A stretch of DNA of 64,000 bases from Trema orientale. Lineage: Eukaryota; Streptophyta; Magnoliopsida; Rosales; Cannabaceae. The notes under the pieces were generated by a model. It had not been told where the DNA came from, did no database searches, and was given only the letters and a program-made list of their open reading frames with translations. Positions 48,285-60,735 of the stretch are shown here, piece after piece. The DNA lies in NCBI GenBank assembly GCA_002914845.1, contig JXTC01000411.1, positions 132,866 through 196,865 of the forward strand, in the 5' to 3' direction. The position numbers and the translations under genes are program-made. The first letter of the stretch is position 1, and each line of letters starts with the position of its first letter.

Positions 48285-50623
48285 ATGCCTGGACTAGTTA
48301 TGGATGCCTTAAATGATGACAATTTAGTTGACGAAACCAATGGGGACTATACACCTCGAAAAGAAAGCTACATACAGCAAGGCTCACCGAGAAGTCCATT
48401 GAGTCCCCAGAGTCCTCAAAGTGACTCCCTTGATCTGGCTATTGATGGTGTTATTGACACCTCAATTGAGCAGCTGTATCACAATGTCTGTGAGATGCAG
48501 AGCTCTGACCAATCCCCATCAAGGGCTAGTTATCTATCCTACGGTGAGGAATCAAGGATCGACTCGGAACTGCGCCATCTTGTTGGAGTTATTGATGATG
48601 TGGAGGTTACTAAAGAGGTAGTCTCGGTGAAGAACGAGGAGGAGGGTAATGGTGTTGAATCACTCAATGGTAAAGAAATTGCGCCGCCTGCTAAGAAGTC
48701 GGCTAAAAAGGGCAAGAACCAAATTGCAACTCCTAAGAAGCTTTCTGTCTTGAGAGTGGATTCTGCGGCATCTGCCAAATCAAGCCCCAAGAACAAATCT
48801 TCTCAAGGTAGACCTCCAATAGATAAGAGGTACGAGAAAAGTCCAGGAAAACCAAATGCCGCTTCGCCAATGAACAAGCAGAGAATTTCCGCTTTACGCA
48901 AGGCGAAGTTTCAGAATGGAGTGGAGGATCCTCAAGTGGATGAACTTGATAACCCAGACCTTGGTCCATTTTTGCTTAAACAAGCTAGAGATATGATCTC
49001 TTCTGGTGAAAATCCTCAAAAAACACTTGAAGTGGCTCTTCGGGCAATGAAATCGTTTGAGAAGTTTTCAAATGAGAAACCCAGTTTGGAGCAGGTAATG
49101 TGTTTACATGTTTTGGCTGCAATATACTGCAACTTAGGCCAATACGATGAGGCGATTCCTGTTCTTGAACGCTCCATTGATATTCCGGTTATAGAAGATG
49201 GTGAAGACCATGCCTTGGCCAAGTTTGCAGGGTGCATGCAATTAGGTGACACTTATGCAATGATGGGCCAAATCGAGAATTCAATACTGCTTTACACAGC
49301 AGGCTTGGAAATCCAAAGACAAGTCTTGGGAGAAAAAGACCCTCGATTGGGAGAGACTTGTCGATATGTAGCTGAGGCCCAAGTCCAAGCATTGCAATTT
49401 GATGAGGCTGAGAAGCTTTGTCAGATGGCTCTTGGCATCCACAGGGAAAACGGTGCCCCTGCTTCGATTGAAGAAGCAGCAGATAGGAGACTCATGGGAC
49501 TCATCTGTGACTCAAAAGGAGACTATGAAGCTGCTCTTGAACATTATGTATTAGCAAGCATGGCCATGGCTTCCAGTGGCCAGGAAATCGATGTTGCTTC
49601 AATTGACCGCAGCATTGGAGACTCGTATCTATCATTGGCTCGCTATGATGAGGCAGTTTTTGCTTATCAGAAAGCTCTCACCGTGTTCAAGTCATCTAAA
49701 GGAGAGAATCATCCAGCAGTGGCTTCTGTTTTCGTCCGTTTAGCTGACTTGTACAACAAGATAGGAAAGTTCAGGGAATCCAAATCGTACTGTGAAAATG
49801 CACTAAAGATATACACCAAGCCGTGTCCTGGCATCCCATCAGAAGAGATTGCCAGCGGCTTAATCGATGTTTCTGCTATCTATCAGTCCATGAATGAGTT
49901 AGAGCAGGCACTTAAGTTACTCAAAAAGGCTTTGAAATTATTTGGTGACGCACCTGGCCAACAAAACACAATAGCAGGAATTGAGGCTCAGATGGGAGTC
50001 ATGTATTACATGATGGGGAACTACTCAGACTCTTACAGCACCTTCAAAAGTGCTGTAACGAAGTTTCGTGCCAGTGCAGAGAAGAAATCTGCATTGTTTG
50101 GAATAGCTCTAAACCAAATGGGTCTTGCCTGTGTCCAGCGTTATTCCATAAACGAGGCTGCAGAACTGTTTGAAGAAGCAAGAAGTATTTTGGAAAAGGA
50201 ATACGGTCCATATCACCCTGATACATTAGGAGTCTACAGCAATTTGGCAGGCACCTATGATGCAATGGGCAGGTAAATTTATTTCTCTTTCTACTAATCT
50301 CACTAGAAAAGACATAGAGTGTGCCATAATGTTCTTATATAATTCATGTTCCATTTTAGTACTTCTTGTTGCTTGCTAAAATCTTTTCAATATCCCAAAA
50401 TTTTTTCAGGCTGAATGATGCCATTGAACTATTAGAATATGTTGTTGGGATGAGAGAGGAGAAGCTCGGAACAGCGAATCCAGATGTTGACGACGAGAAG
50501 CGGAGACTGGCTGAGCTGTTGAAAGAAGCTGGCAGGGCTAGAAACAGGAAAGCCAGATCGCTTGAAACTCTGCTTGACACCAGCGGTCAAGTTGTGAAAG
50601 ATGACGGTATTGAGGTAATGTAA
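48285..50623 (+). CDS. Kinesin light chain-related (KLCR/CMU-type) TPR protein (733 aa)
   Basis: Two coding exons, 48285-50272 and 50410-50623 (AG|GTAAAT ... CAG|GC), 2202 bases, 733 aa. The start is the MPGLV methionine right after the leader-intron acceptor. The N-terminal 215 residues are disordered and rich in serine, lysine and proline (SPRSPLSPQSPQSDS; SAKKGKNQIATPKK). From DNPDLGPFLLKQARDMI (about residue 218) to about 690 there are tandem TPR helices: AIPVLERSI, GDTYAMMGQIENSI, YEAALEHYVLASMAMASSGQ, YDEAVFAYQKALTVF. The C-terminal REEKLGTANPDVDDEKRRLA block is a signature of Arabidopsis KLCR1-3 / CMU proteins, which sit on cortical microtubules with IQD proteins and stabilise cellulose synthase tracks. 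Complete and undisturbed. Confidence 0.95.
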
Positions 50624-51732
50624 TGCTGATGATGATGTATATAGGCTCGTGTGTAATCTATGTCCTGGTAGTTTAGGTGGTTGGTGCTTTTGTTATATTG
50701 TTTGTTGGTTGGAAAATAAGAGAATAATATCAATGGCAACAGGAAGGAGATTCTTATCTCAATTGATTAATACTATAGGAGTCAAATGTGCATTTTTGTG
50801 TAATTGTTTCAGAAATATCTTATTGTTCTTTGTATTATGATCTTAATAATGAATTGGTGGAGCATCATTTTCTTTTGCTGGTGCACCCAAATGCTTGTTA
50901 AAAAAAAAAAAAAAAAGAACAATTGAATTGCTTCTTGTTTTATGTTTGTTAAATGATATTTTTTATAGGACTTCAATCACTATCCTTAATTTTTTCATTT
51001 CGAAGGTTGTTTGTTAAATGAGGATTAAAGTATAACCGAAGTATCTTTGCTGTCTTTATCATTGAAGGAGTGGTTTGAAGGTGGGCTAATTGGACCCACG
51101 TTGTGAATTTCTCCAACCTACTCAACCTCACATGTATATATATCTGGCAATATACACATACAAATACACGACATGCATATCATAAACATACACAAGAACA
51201 GGGATTTGCACATGCACAAGAACAGGGATTTGCACATGCACATTATAAAATGTGTATAATGCACGTAACTACATATATTATATACACATGTGAATTGTTC
51301 CACGACTTCCAGAAGCACCAGAAACTTAAAAAGTCAAATAGGTTTCAAAGGTAAACTATATCCGTCATAATGGTTGGTTCAGTTTAGTTAGTAGGAATGC
51401 AAAAACTACAAAACAGAACAACACCGTTATTGTTAGCAGAGAAAATTGTTGATCTTAAGAAAGTAAGACTAACCATTAAATCAGTTTTTCTTCCACATCT
51501 GAAGAGAAAAAGAGTGACGGATGAACAAGAAGAAAACAGGAAACTGTATTTTCTTCACTTTCAGAGATGAAATGCCTTGCGCTTATTATTCGAATTAAGT
51601 AAATTCTAACTGAGATGCCGATGAAACAAGCGCACGCTATACGGGAAACATAAGTACTATACTGCTAGAAGCAGTACTCTAAATGAAGCTAAGACTTTCC
51701 AAGCAAAAGAACCAGGTGAATGACTGGCCTTT
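50624..51732. other. Intergenic DNA with short tandem duplication
   Basis: 3' flank of the KLCR gene, with a poly-A tract at 50899. At 51190-51242 a 25-bp unit (ACAAGAACAGGGATTTGCAC) occurs twice in tandem. No gene. Confidence 0.6.
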
Positions 51733-53550
51733 TCATGCATTCTTGGGATAATAACAAGCTTCCTTAACAGGAACTGGTGGATCAGAAAGCGAACCATTTA
51801 GAATGTGGTTAGCTATCCAGATGTTGGCTGCCTGAGAATAGTGTATGCCGTCCCAACTAACATGCCTAGACGGATTTTGACAAGGGTTACCATAAACCGT
51901 TCCATTTACCGTGGCTTTCTTCCCACAATCAATATGGTAGCCATAATAACTGCCACAGCAGAATTCCATTGGATCAACAAAACCTGCCATCACCAAACAA
52001 AACAAAGAAAGAGTAAAACAATTGATCATTTTTCGCATCGTTGCCATAACTCCAATGTGGCTAAAGTTGAGGTTACCTAGATCTTTTGCTCGACTAATTA
52101 GCCCATATTTTGCCGAGTAGACATCAACATAGGTAAACACTGCAAGAGGGTGTTCTGTTCTTAGTTGTAAGACCAGGTCCTTCAGCTGCCTGTTGAACTC
52201 CTGAGCCACTGCATTCTGAGGTTTCACGCACCCGTTTTCATCCAGATTCCCTGGCTTTGATTGGTAATATATAACATTGTATGGCAAACAACCAATCGGT
52301 CCTGTGTTATGTACCCAAAAGAATCTTGCTCCTTCCTCATACAGTTGCTGTAATGTGGAGAAAAAAATAGGAGTACTTAGTAAAAGATATTCGTCGTTTT
52401 CATTTGTATTAGATTACCAATTCATCCCAAAAGCTTAAAGTTTTTAGGAGGTGGACCAACATTTCCCTTCGCGTAGGCCTTGATCAAACAAAGTACCCAA
52501 CACAGGCCAATTCAAACGGCAGATAAATACAAACTCGGCTTGACAGATAACAAGGTAAAGGAGAAACTCGGCTTGACGGATTAAAAATCAAAACCTCCTA
52601 TTCTGATACCATGTTAGATTACCAATCCATTTCAGTCTAAGTTGTTAATTGGTGAACCAACAATACATAATTGTACTCAAACAACTTCAAACTAGTTCTG
52701 TTGCTAACATACTTGTATTGCTTGAGATAGTTGGCCAAGTATGTCAGGTATGGAAGCTTTGACTTGTTCTTCACTCGAGTATTGAAAACCAAAGGCCAAA
52801 TCATTCTGTCCAATATCAAATGTATATAGAGCCTTTGAGAAGTCCTTTACCCTTGGAAGCCTGCCTTTCGAGACTGGTATTTTTCATGTTGTTGTTCCAA
52901 ATTTTCCAAGTCCAAAAACCCATCATTTAGTAACGCTTTTAAGGCATAAAAAACAACAATTATGATTGAAATTTTGTTTAGTGGGAAACATAGACTGACC
53001 ACCATTGGAAGTGAGTTGTTTGGTAAGAGACTTGAAACGCAAGAACTGGGTAATCTGAATCCCAAGATGAAATGGGCTATACCCTCCTTCCCGAATAGAA
53101 GAACCTCCGGTAGCAAAGTTAGCACCATGTCTGAAATTTGTCCCAAGTGAATCCAGGTAAGGACTAAGGTATGGTAGGCTCAACTTCTCAGCTGCAAAAA
53201 TCAAAACGACATGTCGTATTCTCCACCAAAAGAGAACAAAATTTGGCAACTTCAAAGCAAGCTTAGCTTGTAAAATTCTTATTCTTACCAATGAAATCTA
53301 CCACAAGACGACCGTCACAGGCTCTTCCAGCGGGGTGTCCGAAGAAGCTCTCCCCATTCGGTGGAAGAACCTCAGAGAGAGCGGCGGATATTGCTCCTGT
53401 GTCTGAGTTTGAGTCACCGAAGTTGTACACAGCTGGGAACTTGCACCACCGGCTGTCACCGTCACCGCCGCCGTTTGCCACCGCCAGCTGGCCCAACAAG
53501 CCCAAAACCAAAAGCCCACATAGCCCAAGTAGCTTTACAGGGTCATCCAT
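51733..53550 (-). CDS. GDSL esterase/lipase, ENOD8/At5g14450-like, gene 1 (378 aa)
   Basis: Five minus-strand exons: 53289-53550, 53000-53191, 52713-52873, 52077-52347, 51733-51983; 1137 bases, 378 aa. A hydrophobic signal peptide ([18 protein letters not shown]) predicts secretion to the apoplast. SGNH hydrolase blocks are complete: block [12 protein letters not shown] with the catalytic Ser, block III DIGQNDL, and block [11 protein letters not shown] with catalytic Asp and His. The likely role is hydrolysis of acyl or acetyl esters in the cell wall or cuticle; the substrate cannot be read from sequence. The exon 3 start could also be ten bases further in (AAAG acceptor), but 52873 after a CAG fits best. 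A methionine at 53574 lies in frame upstream. Intron 3 contains a retroelement relic. Tandem neighbour of gene 2. Confidence 0.92.
52405..52635 (-). mobile_element. Copia LTR/primer-binding-site relic in GDSL gene 1 intron 3
   Basis: On the minus strand TAACATGGTATCAGAATAGG resembles an LTR end followed by a tRNA-Met primer-binding site. About 200 bp later GTGTTGG...GTTGGTCCACCTCC, TTAAGCTTTTGGGATG and AATTGGTAATCTAATA recall LTR 3' sequence. The direct repeat TAGATTACCAAT(T/C)CAT flanks the segment (about 52408 and 52615). It is probably a short remnant left inside the intron. Confidence 0.45.
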
Positions 53551-54693
53551 GGTGAGCTTGGCAAAGAGCAACAAGGAACTCTGTTTTGTTGCTGTTACCC
53601 TTTATGGAGTGACTCTTAAGTTAGTAGTACAGTGACAGACTCGCTAGATTGACAGTTGTTCATTATTGTCTGTCAGCGTCTTTGGATTATCATTTTTTTG
53701 AAAAAAAAAAAAAAAACGAAATCACGGTGTTTTTATTAGGAAGATACAAAAATCTTATTGATAAGGATCTCAAACTGCATCTCAAAGTGAGAGATTGTCT
53801 GTCTCATCCTTGACGTTTACCTGGAAAAGACTTAAGACACACGTAGATGTAGTCCTTTTTTTATTTTTCTTTTTTCCTTATTAAAAAAAATGTTACAACA
53901 AAAAATGTCTTTGATCTTTCATGTTTTTTAATATAGGCATTAGGGGAGGAACATGTTCATGATTTACTTGTGATAGTCTTAGCACTAAAATATACAAATA
54001 TATTATTTGACCATCACAGTCTTCCATCGAGATGAGATGAATTTAGAGGTCTTTGGATTTTATCATATAACTCCCATAGATCTTATCTAAATAAAAAGTT
54101 GTGATGCGTAATAGTACTCTTTGGATTAAACATTTAATGGGGACTTGCTACTTTGAAATCAGTTTCGAAACCCAAATTTAATGGTGGTCTTGTTGAAATT
54201 TATCTTGTTAGTTGAGAGTAAAAAGATAAGAACATACAGAATCTTTGGCTTATTTTTGCTTTCCTTTTTTTGATCTGAAAAGGGTCCACCTAGTTTGTTC
54301 TTTTGCGTTGGTATGGCGACACTGCCATAAGATTGCTCCACCGACATATTTAATTCCGTGGATAAAAAGTATGAAAGTAACTTCTGGTATCTTTTTGGCA
54401 CCTAGTCTACCACATGGAAATTCTACAGTTTGACCAAAATTTTCAAAATATTATTGGCTGAAAACCAAAGAGAAATGACCATGTTGATGGATAAAAGAGA
54501 TCATAGCAATAAGAACTTCTATTATTTCCTTCAAGTGAAAAAGAAAAGGCCTAAAGATCAAACGTCCCATACAAAAGGCATTTTATTTTTCCAAATGAAA
54601 CATATATCTAGGATGAAAGAGCCGTGTCTTTGCATAGCACAGGCACATTCATTTATGAAAACTCATTTGGCTACGAACTGTGTTAAGGCAAAC
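53551..54693. other. Intergenic DNA between the two GDSL genes
   Basis: About 1.1 kb: promoter of GDSL gene 1 on the left, 3' flank of GDSL gene 2 on the right. No other gene was recognised. Confidence 0.55.
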
Positions 54694-56428
54694 TCATGGC
54701 CAAGGACAAGCCTCTCCAATTGGAACTGGAGGGTCAGAGACCGAGCCGCCGAGAATGCGACTCGCAATCCACCTGTTTGCCGCCTCGGTGTAGTGCATGC
54801 CATCCCAGTTAATGTGTCGCCATGGATCAGCACAAACACCAGCTCTTAAGGTGGTTCCATTTACTACCGTGCTAGTTCCACATTGCAGAGGATATGGCTC
54901 CAAACTCCCGCAACAAAAGTTCAGAGGCTCAACGAAACCTGCGGCCATAGAGTTTGTCATCCAAGATATCACTATTTAGGATTCATTTTCCATCAAGGGC
55001 CAAAACTAGAATGTGATTAGACTAAAAGTTAGTGATGCTAACTTCATCTTTGTTATATACCTTCTTTCTTAGCATTGACGATTAGTGAAAATTTTACTGA
55101 ATACACATCAACGTATGTGAAGGCAGCAGACGGAAACTGAGTTCTTAGACGGTTCACTACATCCTTGAGCTGCTTATTGAAGTCCTGTGCCACTGCATTT
55201 TGAGATGCAACGCAGCCGTATGGGTCAAGAGTGCCTTTCTTCGATCGAAAGGTTATAGCATTACGTGGTAAGCAGCCAAATGGCCCTGTGTTATGCACCC
55301 AAAAGGCTCTTGCTCCTTGATTGTAAAGTTTCTATAGCGAAAGAAGAAAACCCAATTACTAATATTCATTTAGATCAAACGTTCATGTTCTAGTGGAAGT
55401 TGCAGTTTAAGTATGTGATGCTTACTCGGATATTTTGTGAGAACTGATTGAGAATGTTTGGTATTGTTGCTCTTACTTGGTCCGCCGTCATGTTTTGAAA
55501 ACCAAATTGAAGATCGTTCTGGCCAATATCAATTGTGTACAAAGACTTGTCGAAGTCACTAGCCTTTGGCATGTCATCTTTTGAATATTCAGCAGTGATA
55601 TAGTCCATGATCATAAAGGTTCAATTGTCACAAAAGATTGATTATAAGTTTAAATGGGAATGTTGGTGTATAATACTTTAAGCTTCTGTTCAAAATTAGA
55701 TAAGTTCATTAGGAAAAAAGGCACAAAAATAAGTTGTTACTCACGACAATCGTTTTGGTGGTCATCGAATGCCCTGCTTCGAGATTTAAACTGCGTGAAC
55801 TGTGACACTTGAATACCAAGATCAAAAGGACTGAAACCACCAGGCATAATGGATGAACCTCCTGTCGCGAAATTTGCCCCGTCCTCAAAGTCTGTACCCA
55901 TGGAGTCCAAATATGCGCTCAAGTATTGCAAGTCCAAGGTCTCAGCTGCAACAAGTGAAAAATGTAAAGCGGTTTTTTTTTTTTTTTTCTCCATCACTCG
56001 CTTTTTTCTCTGACTAATCTAGAGTTAAAAGCTATACATATATTTGCTATTCTATTGATGCTATGTAATAGTGTTTGCCATGAGACCAGTGTCGTATAGT
56101 CTAATGACGATACCAAACGACATCTTGTCATACATAATATATTATCACATGACAGTGTATGAGGTATTGGTATCAAAAGCTAACCTATAAAGTCCACAAT
56201 AAGTCGGCCATCAGATAGCCTTCCGGACGGCTTCTTGAAGAAAGTTTCACCGTAAGGAGGAGGAACCTCAGATAGCGCCGCAGACCTTCCTCCAGTGTCC
56301 GAGTTCGAATCCCCAAAATTGAAGATTGCTTGGAAGTCGCATTTTGAATCACTCATGACCATCACTCCTTTTCCCATTGCTGATACCAAAACTAGTAACC
56401 CCAAAACACTGAACACTTTCCATGCCAT
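54694..56428 (-). CDS. GDSL esterase/lipase, ENOD8/At5g14450-like, gene 2 (370 aa)
   Basis: Five minus-strand exons: 56185-56428, 55745-55945, 55426-55577, 55061-55331, 54694-54938; 1113 bases, 370 aa. The signal peptide is VFSVLGLLVLVSAMGKGVMV. Catalytic blocks: [12 protein letters not shown] (Ser), DIGQNDL and DGMHYTEAAN (Asp, His). Exon phases equal those of gene 1, and the final exon lengths (245 and 251) and exon 4 length (271 in both) nearly coincide, showing a tandem duplication. The exon 3 acceptor is unusual (TTCAAAAG|AT) but is the only frame-consistent choice I found. The start at 56428 places the signal peptide at the very N-terminus; an in-frame ATG lies at 56446. A TATA box on the minus strand (TATATAAATAGG) lies at about 56523-56532. 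Confidence 0.9.
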
Positions 56429-56522
56429 GATTCTTGAACCCCACAACTACTCAAAAAGTTTTAAGATTTCCCAAACTGTTTATACAATCTGCTTTTCTGG
56501 TGCAAATCCTATTGTTGTTTCC

Positions 56523-56532
56523 TATTTATATA
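56523..56532 (-). promoter_or_regulatory. TATA box of GDSL gene 2
   Basis: The minus strand reads CCTATATAAATAGG about 100 bp before the ATG at 56428, an ordinary core-promoter distance. Confidence 0.6.
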
Positions 56533-57471
56533 GGAGGACGGCAGAGACTCCATTTAGAGTTAGAGAAGTGGACTCATTAAATTATTCTCAGGTACTCACT
56601 CTTAAACAGTTTCTAAGAGTAGGACTAACCAATGGCTTAATACAGACAAGACTAAGAATGTGTGTACTGAGAATCCATTTGAACTTCAGCAAAACTCGAT
56701 GATTTCAAAACTATGTAACGACAATTAAAGGTTTCTTGCCTGATATAACTTCTTGAAACTTGGAATATTATTTATCAATTACAAAAGAGTGTCACGTATT
56801 TACAACAAATAAAAAATCTATAGGAAGTTTATGTGATTCGCAATATGAACTTCTTATCATTTTCACCATTTCTATGAAAGGACCTCACCTGACTTGTAGA
56901 TTCGTTTTTGTTTTTATTTTTTATTTTATTTTATTTTTATTTATTTATTTATTTATTTATTTTTTTGTACTTTTGTGATGGTTGAGGGAGAAGATGCTAT
57001 ACTTTAGCCTCATCCTTAATATACATGTATGACAAAAAATAGCAGAAACTCTAATAAGTTCCAAAGAAATATAGACCGAATGCAAGCCAATCTGAATTTT
57101 GGTATCAATCTCCAAAGCATAATGCCATCGACGTTCACTAAGGAAAAAAAAAAAAAAAACAATAATAAAATAGGCAGAGTAGAAGATGTCCACTGCTGAT
57201 AAATTATAGTTGGTATTATATGATTTACAGTTGACATGGCTGTCACCTCTCCAAATATTCAAATGAATTGTAAAATCAATATTCCCTTGCTATTCTAAAC
57301 AAGAAAATTTTCTTTCTTTAAAATTAAAAGTAACAATTAGTATCCTTTTTTCAGGCAAAGCCGGTAACCCGGTGACATATTGAGGAGCTGCCCAAATTTC
57401 TCAAGGCAGACTCTAATCCTCTAGCTAAAGATTTACTATAGAATTATCATCACAATAGGTGCTCAATCACT
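56533..57471. other. Intergenic DNA between GDSL gene 2 and L-aspartate oxidase
   Basis: Contains a (TTTA)n microsatellite at about 56930-56963 and poly-A at 57144-57160. No gene; the right part is probably 3'UTR of L-aspartate oxidase. Confidence 0.55.
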
Positions 57472-60400
57472 TCAAGTATTAGCAGGATCCAATGAACTTC
57501 CTAATACATGGGCTTGCTTGTGTACCTGCCTTGAACTCCATGTGCTCTTCACTGGTGAAGAAGGAAAGATTATTGTTGGCAGCCTCTTACTTTCCTCTAA
57601 ATCAGGAAAATCAGTTGTGTAGTGCAGCCCGCGGCTCTCTTGCCTAGCAAGGGCACTGCTTACCACCAGCTTTGCACAACAAAACAGGTTCCTCATCTCA
57701 CAAGCCTCCAGCCCCACCATAGTTGGCTCCCAACCATGCTCAAACAAGTACTCCTCCCATTTAGCCTCCAACTCACCAATCTTCCTCTCTGCAGTTTTGA
57801 GCCTAATCGTGGACCGAACAATTCCTACATATTTCCACATTATTGCTTGCAATTCTTTCCTCACTTCCCTTGTCAATGTTAAAATTTTGTTCACAGTATT
57901 GCTCCCAAGTGACATGGGCACAACTGGTCTTGGCCACCAATTTGAAGCACTGAAGTCAAGACTAGAGCTCTTCATGTGTTCAATTGAGGGCTGGACAGCT
58001 CTTCTTGCGAAAACCAGTGCTTCAAGCAATGAGTTACTAGCTAGTCTGTTTGCTCCATGCAAACCTGTGCAGGCAACTTCACCTGCCACATACAAGCCCT
58101 TGACATTAGTCTCCCCCTGGAGCCCGGCTCGAACTCCTCCACACATGTAATGAGCAGCAGGAACAACTGGGATCGGCTGGTGGGTTATATCCAGTCCATA
58201 CTGGAGACACTCTGCAGCTATGTTGGGGAAGTGGGAGAGAATTTTTTCCCTGGGTTTGTGACTTATATCAAGTAGTACATACTTCTCATTGCGCTTTTTA
58301 AGTTGGTCATCTATGCTTCTTGCCACGACATCCCTGGGAGCAAGCTCTACTCTCTCATCGTACAGGGGCATGAACCTCTCCATGGCTAGATTGTAAAGGA
58401 TGCCTCCATCCCCCCTGACAGCTTCGGTGATGAGAAATGCATTTTCTCGGATCTTAGTTGGTTTGACCGGAAGACCTTCATCAGCTAAGGCTGTTGGGTG
58501 GAACTGCACAAATCTGCCACAAGAAAACTAGGATTACATTCCAAATCAAACCTCCCAAGCCCACCCAAAGGGAGCGGGAAGAAAAACACTCAAATTCAAT
58601 CTTCTTCACTATAATAATTGATATACAATAGGGGTAAAGCATATACTTCCAATAAAGGAGGACACAACAGAGTATATTCAATCATCAACATTTTTGCATC
58701 CCCAAGTTGTGGCATTGATAACATAGTTTTTGAATTTGAAAACTCACCCATTTTATTGCAATGAGAACAAGGAATGATTATTTTGTCTAAAATCTATTAA
58801 ACGCCCTTGGCTTGTATCATGTAATCAATTATGTTCCAGCCATATCACACTAGCATTGATCAAGTATTATGAATTTACTTCCTAGATGACAAAATTTCTG
58901 ACAGTAGTTGGTAAATATTTACTCACTCCATGTTTGAAATAACAGCTTCAGCTCTATGGGCCATGGCCATTCCATCACCAGTGGCTACCTATCAAATTAT
59001 GTCAAGGGCAATCACATAAAAGCAGTTAGACAAAACATCAATATCTCCTATCAAATTATGTCAAGGGCAATCACATAAAAGCAGTTAGACAAAACATCAA
59101 TATCTCCCGGATATAACGAGGGAAACAGATTGATGTTGAAAAAAGTTCAAATACCGGAGGATTTGTGGTTGAAGGATATATATGTCCAGCCCCACCTGAT
59201 GCAAGTAAAGTCACCTTCGAAATAAATCTTGTCACCTGAAAGGACAAAGGAGAGGAGATTTCAGATGTCAGGACTTAACATAGTGTTTCTTTTGCAAAAT
59301 ATTGCACAATAAAGCTTAAGAGAGCATGTATAGAAAAAAGTTCTTTAACCTCTAATGTTTCAGTGTTTAAAGTGTCAACACCAAGACAAACCGTATCTGA
59401 GCCATCCTGCAATACCAATAACATACTTTTATTTTAGCAAATACCTTTAGAACATTCGTGGTTTCAGCCCATCAGTATTTACAAATCAAATCACAAGAAC
59501 AAAGTACCAAAGAAGTCCAAAAGCTTTCACTTATTTTTAGATGTTGAAAGTGTCTTAGAATTGGGCGAAAAACACAGTAGCAATCATATTAAAAAAAAAA
59601 ATAAGGCGAAAAACGCCAATCCATAAGGAGACAGTGAAAAAAGACACACTGTCCCTAAAATAAACCTGCAGAAAAACAAACCTGAGAGGTTAGCAAATCG
59701 ATGGCAAAATGGTGTTCAAACACAAATATATTAGGATCCTTGTACACTGCATCCAACAGAGCCCGCTCAATCTCTCTTCCAGTCATGTCAGCAGCATGAA
59801 CAATTCTGTGATGAGAGTGCCCTCCTTCCCTTGCTAGATGCAAGTTTCCATCCTCTCCATGATCAAAAGATGCACCCATTGCAATCAATTCCCGGATTCT
59901 GTCGGGTCCTTCTGTACAGACAACCTGAATAGCAGAACGAAATACCTTAGAAGATTCACAACAATAAACTAAAGTACTATTACATGCAAAGCTATATAGA
60001 AAACTCATTTATCTGACATTTATTTACAGGAACATTATATGACATTTTTTAGTTCACATAAAACAGTAACAATCTCTTCACAAAGCACTCCCAAAAGATA
60101 TAAGAAATCTGGAAAGAACCATAATGCGAAGATAAATTCTTAGCTCTATAACATACTCTAACAGTCTCCTCATCACAAAGATGAGCCCCTGCTACAATTG
60201 TGTCCTGCATGTGACTCTCCACCGAATCTGAAGGACACAGCACAGCACTAACACCACCTTGAGCATAGTTTGTATTGCTCTCATGAGGCTCAGCCTTAGT
60301 AATCACAGCAACAGATCCTTGTTTTGCAACTTCAAGCGCATAGCGAAGTCCAGCAACCCCACTACCAATAACAGCAAAATCAAAGTACTTCGTGGAACCA

Positions 60401-60735
60401 TCTCTCAAGCAGGATGATGTGACTGTTCTGATAATTCTCCAATTCTCATTAATTGGAGATTGGGAAAAATTACACCTCTGGAAATGCAAGAGCTTGGAAA
60501 TCCCACATGACCTGGATAATTACAGTAAGAATATATACTTATATGTATATAATCAATAATTAAAGTTGATTTGTTGGGCCAAATTGCTTATAAAATACCA
60601 TGAAAGCTCCTTCTGTAAGAATCTTTTAAATGTCAGGCTGGAAACCAAGGAAGCTTTTCTACAACCCAAGTGTCCCTTGTAATTAGTCTCTCTGTAATGA
60701 AGTTTACCACTTCCGGCAGGTATACAAGTTGTCAT
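57472..60735 (-). CDS. AO: L-aspartate oxidase, chloroplastic (658 aa)
   Basis: Seven coding exons on the minus strand: 60599-60735, 60157-60511, 59682-59924, 59350-59406, 59155-59235, 58927-58988, 57472-58513; 1977 bases, 658 aa. The enzyme (plant AO, bacterial NadB) oxidises L-aspartate to iminoaspartate with FAD, the first step of plastid NAD synthesis. The first 85 residues are rich in Ser, Lys and Arg with few acids, as in a plastid transit peptide. The FAD dinucleotide motif VIGSGVAGLRYALEVAKQG lies at about 93-111. REGGHSHHRIVHAADMTG (about 196-213), GAGHIYPSTTNPPVATGDG, FVQFHPTAL, GGVRAGLQGET and GANRLASNSLLEALVF are family signatures. The start is the ATG following a leader-intron acceptor (ATACAG). 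Length agrees with plant AO (about 650 aa). The intron before exon 6 holds a 59-bp tandem duplication carrying a second splice acceptor. Confidence 0.95.
58989..59106. repeat. 59-bp tandem duplication in the L-aspartate oxidase gene, includes a 3' splice site
   Basis: Two units (58989-59047 and 59048-59106) are practically identical, each beginning CTATCAAATTATGTCAAGGG. On the minus strand each unit ends ATAATTTGATAG; the copy next to exon 6 is the acceptor used in the gene model. Confidence 0.92.

Noticed and set aside
57622..58275. Plus-strand frames at 57622-57882, 57797-58150 and 58057-58275
   Set aside because: They are antisense shadows of the large final exon of L-aspartate oxidase.
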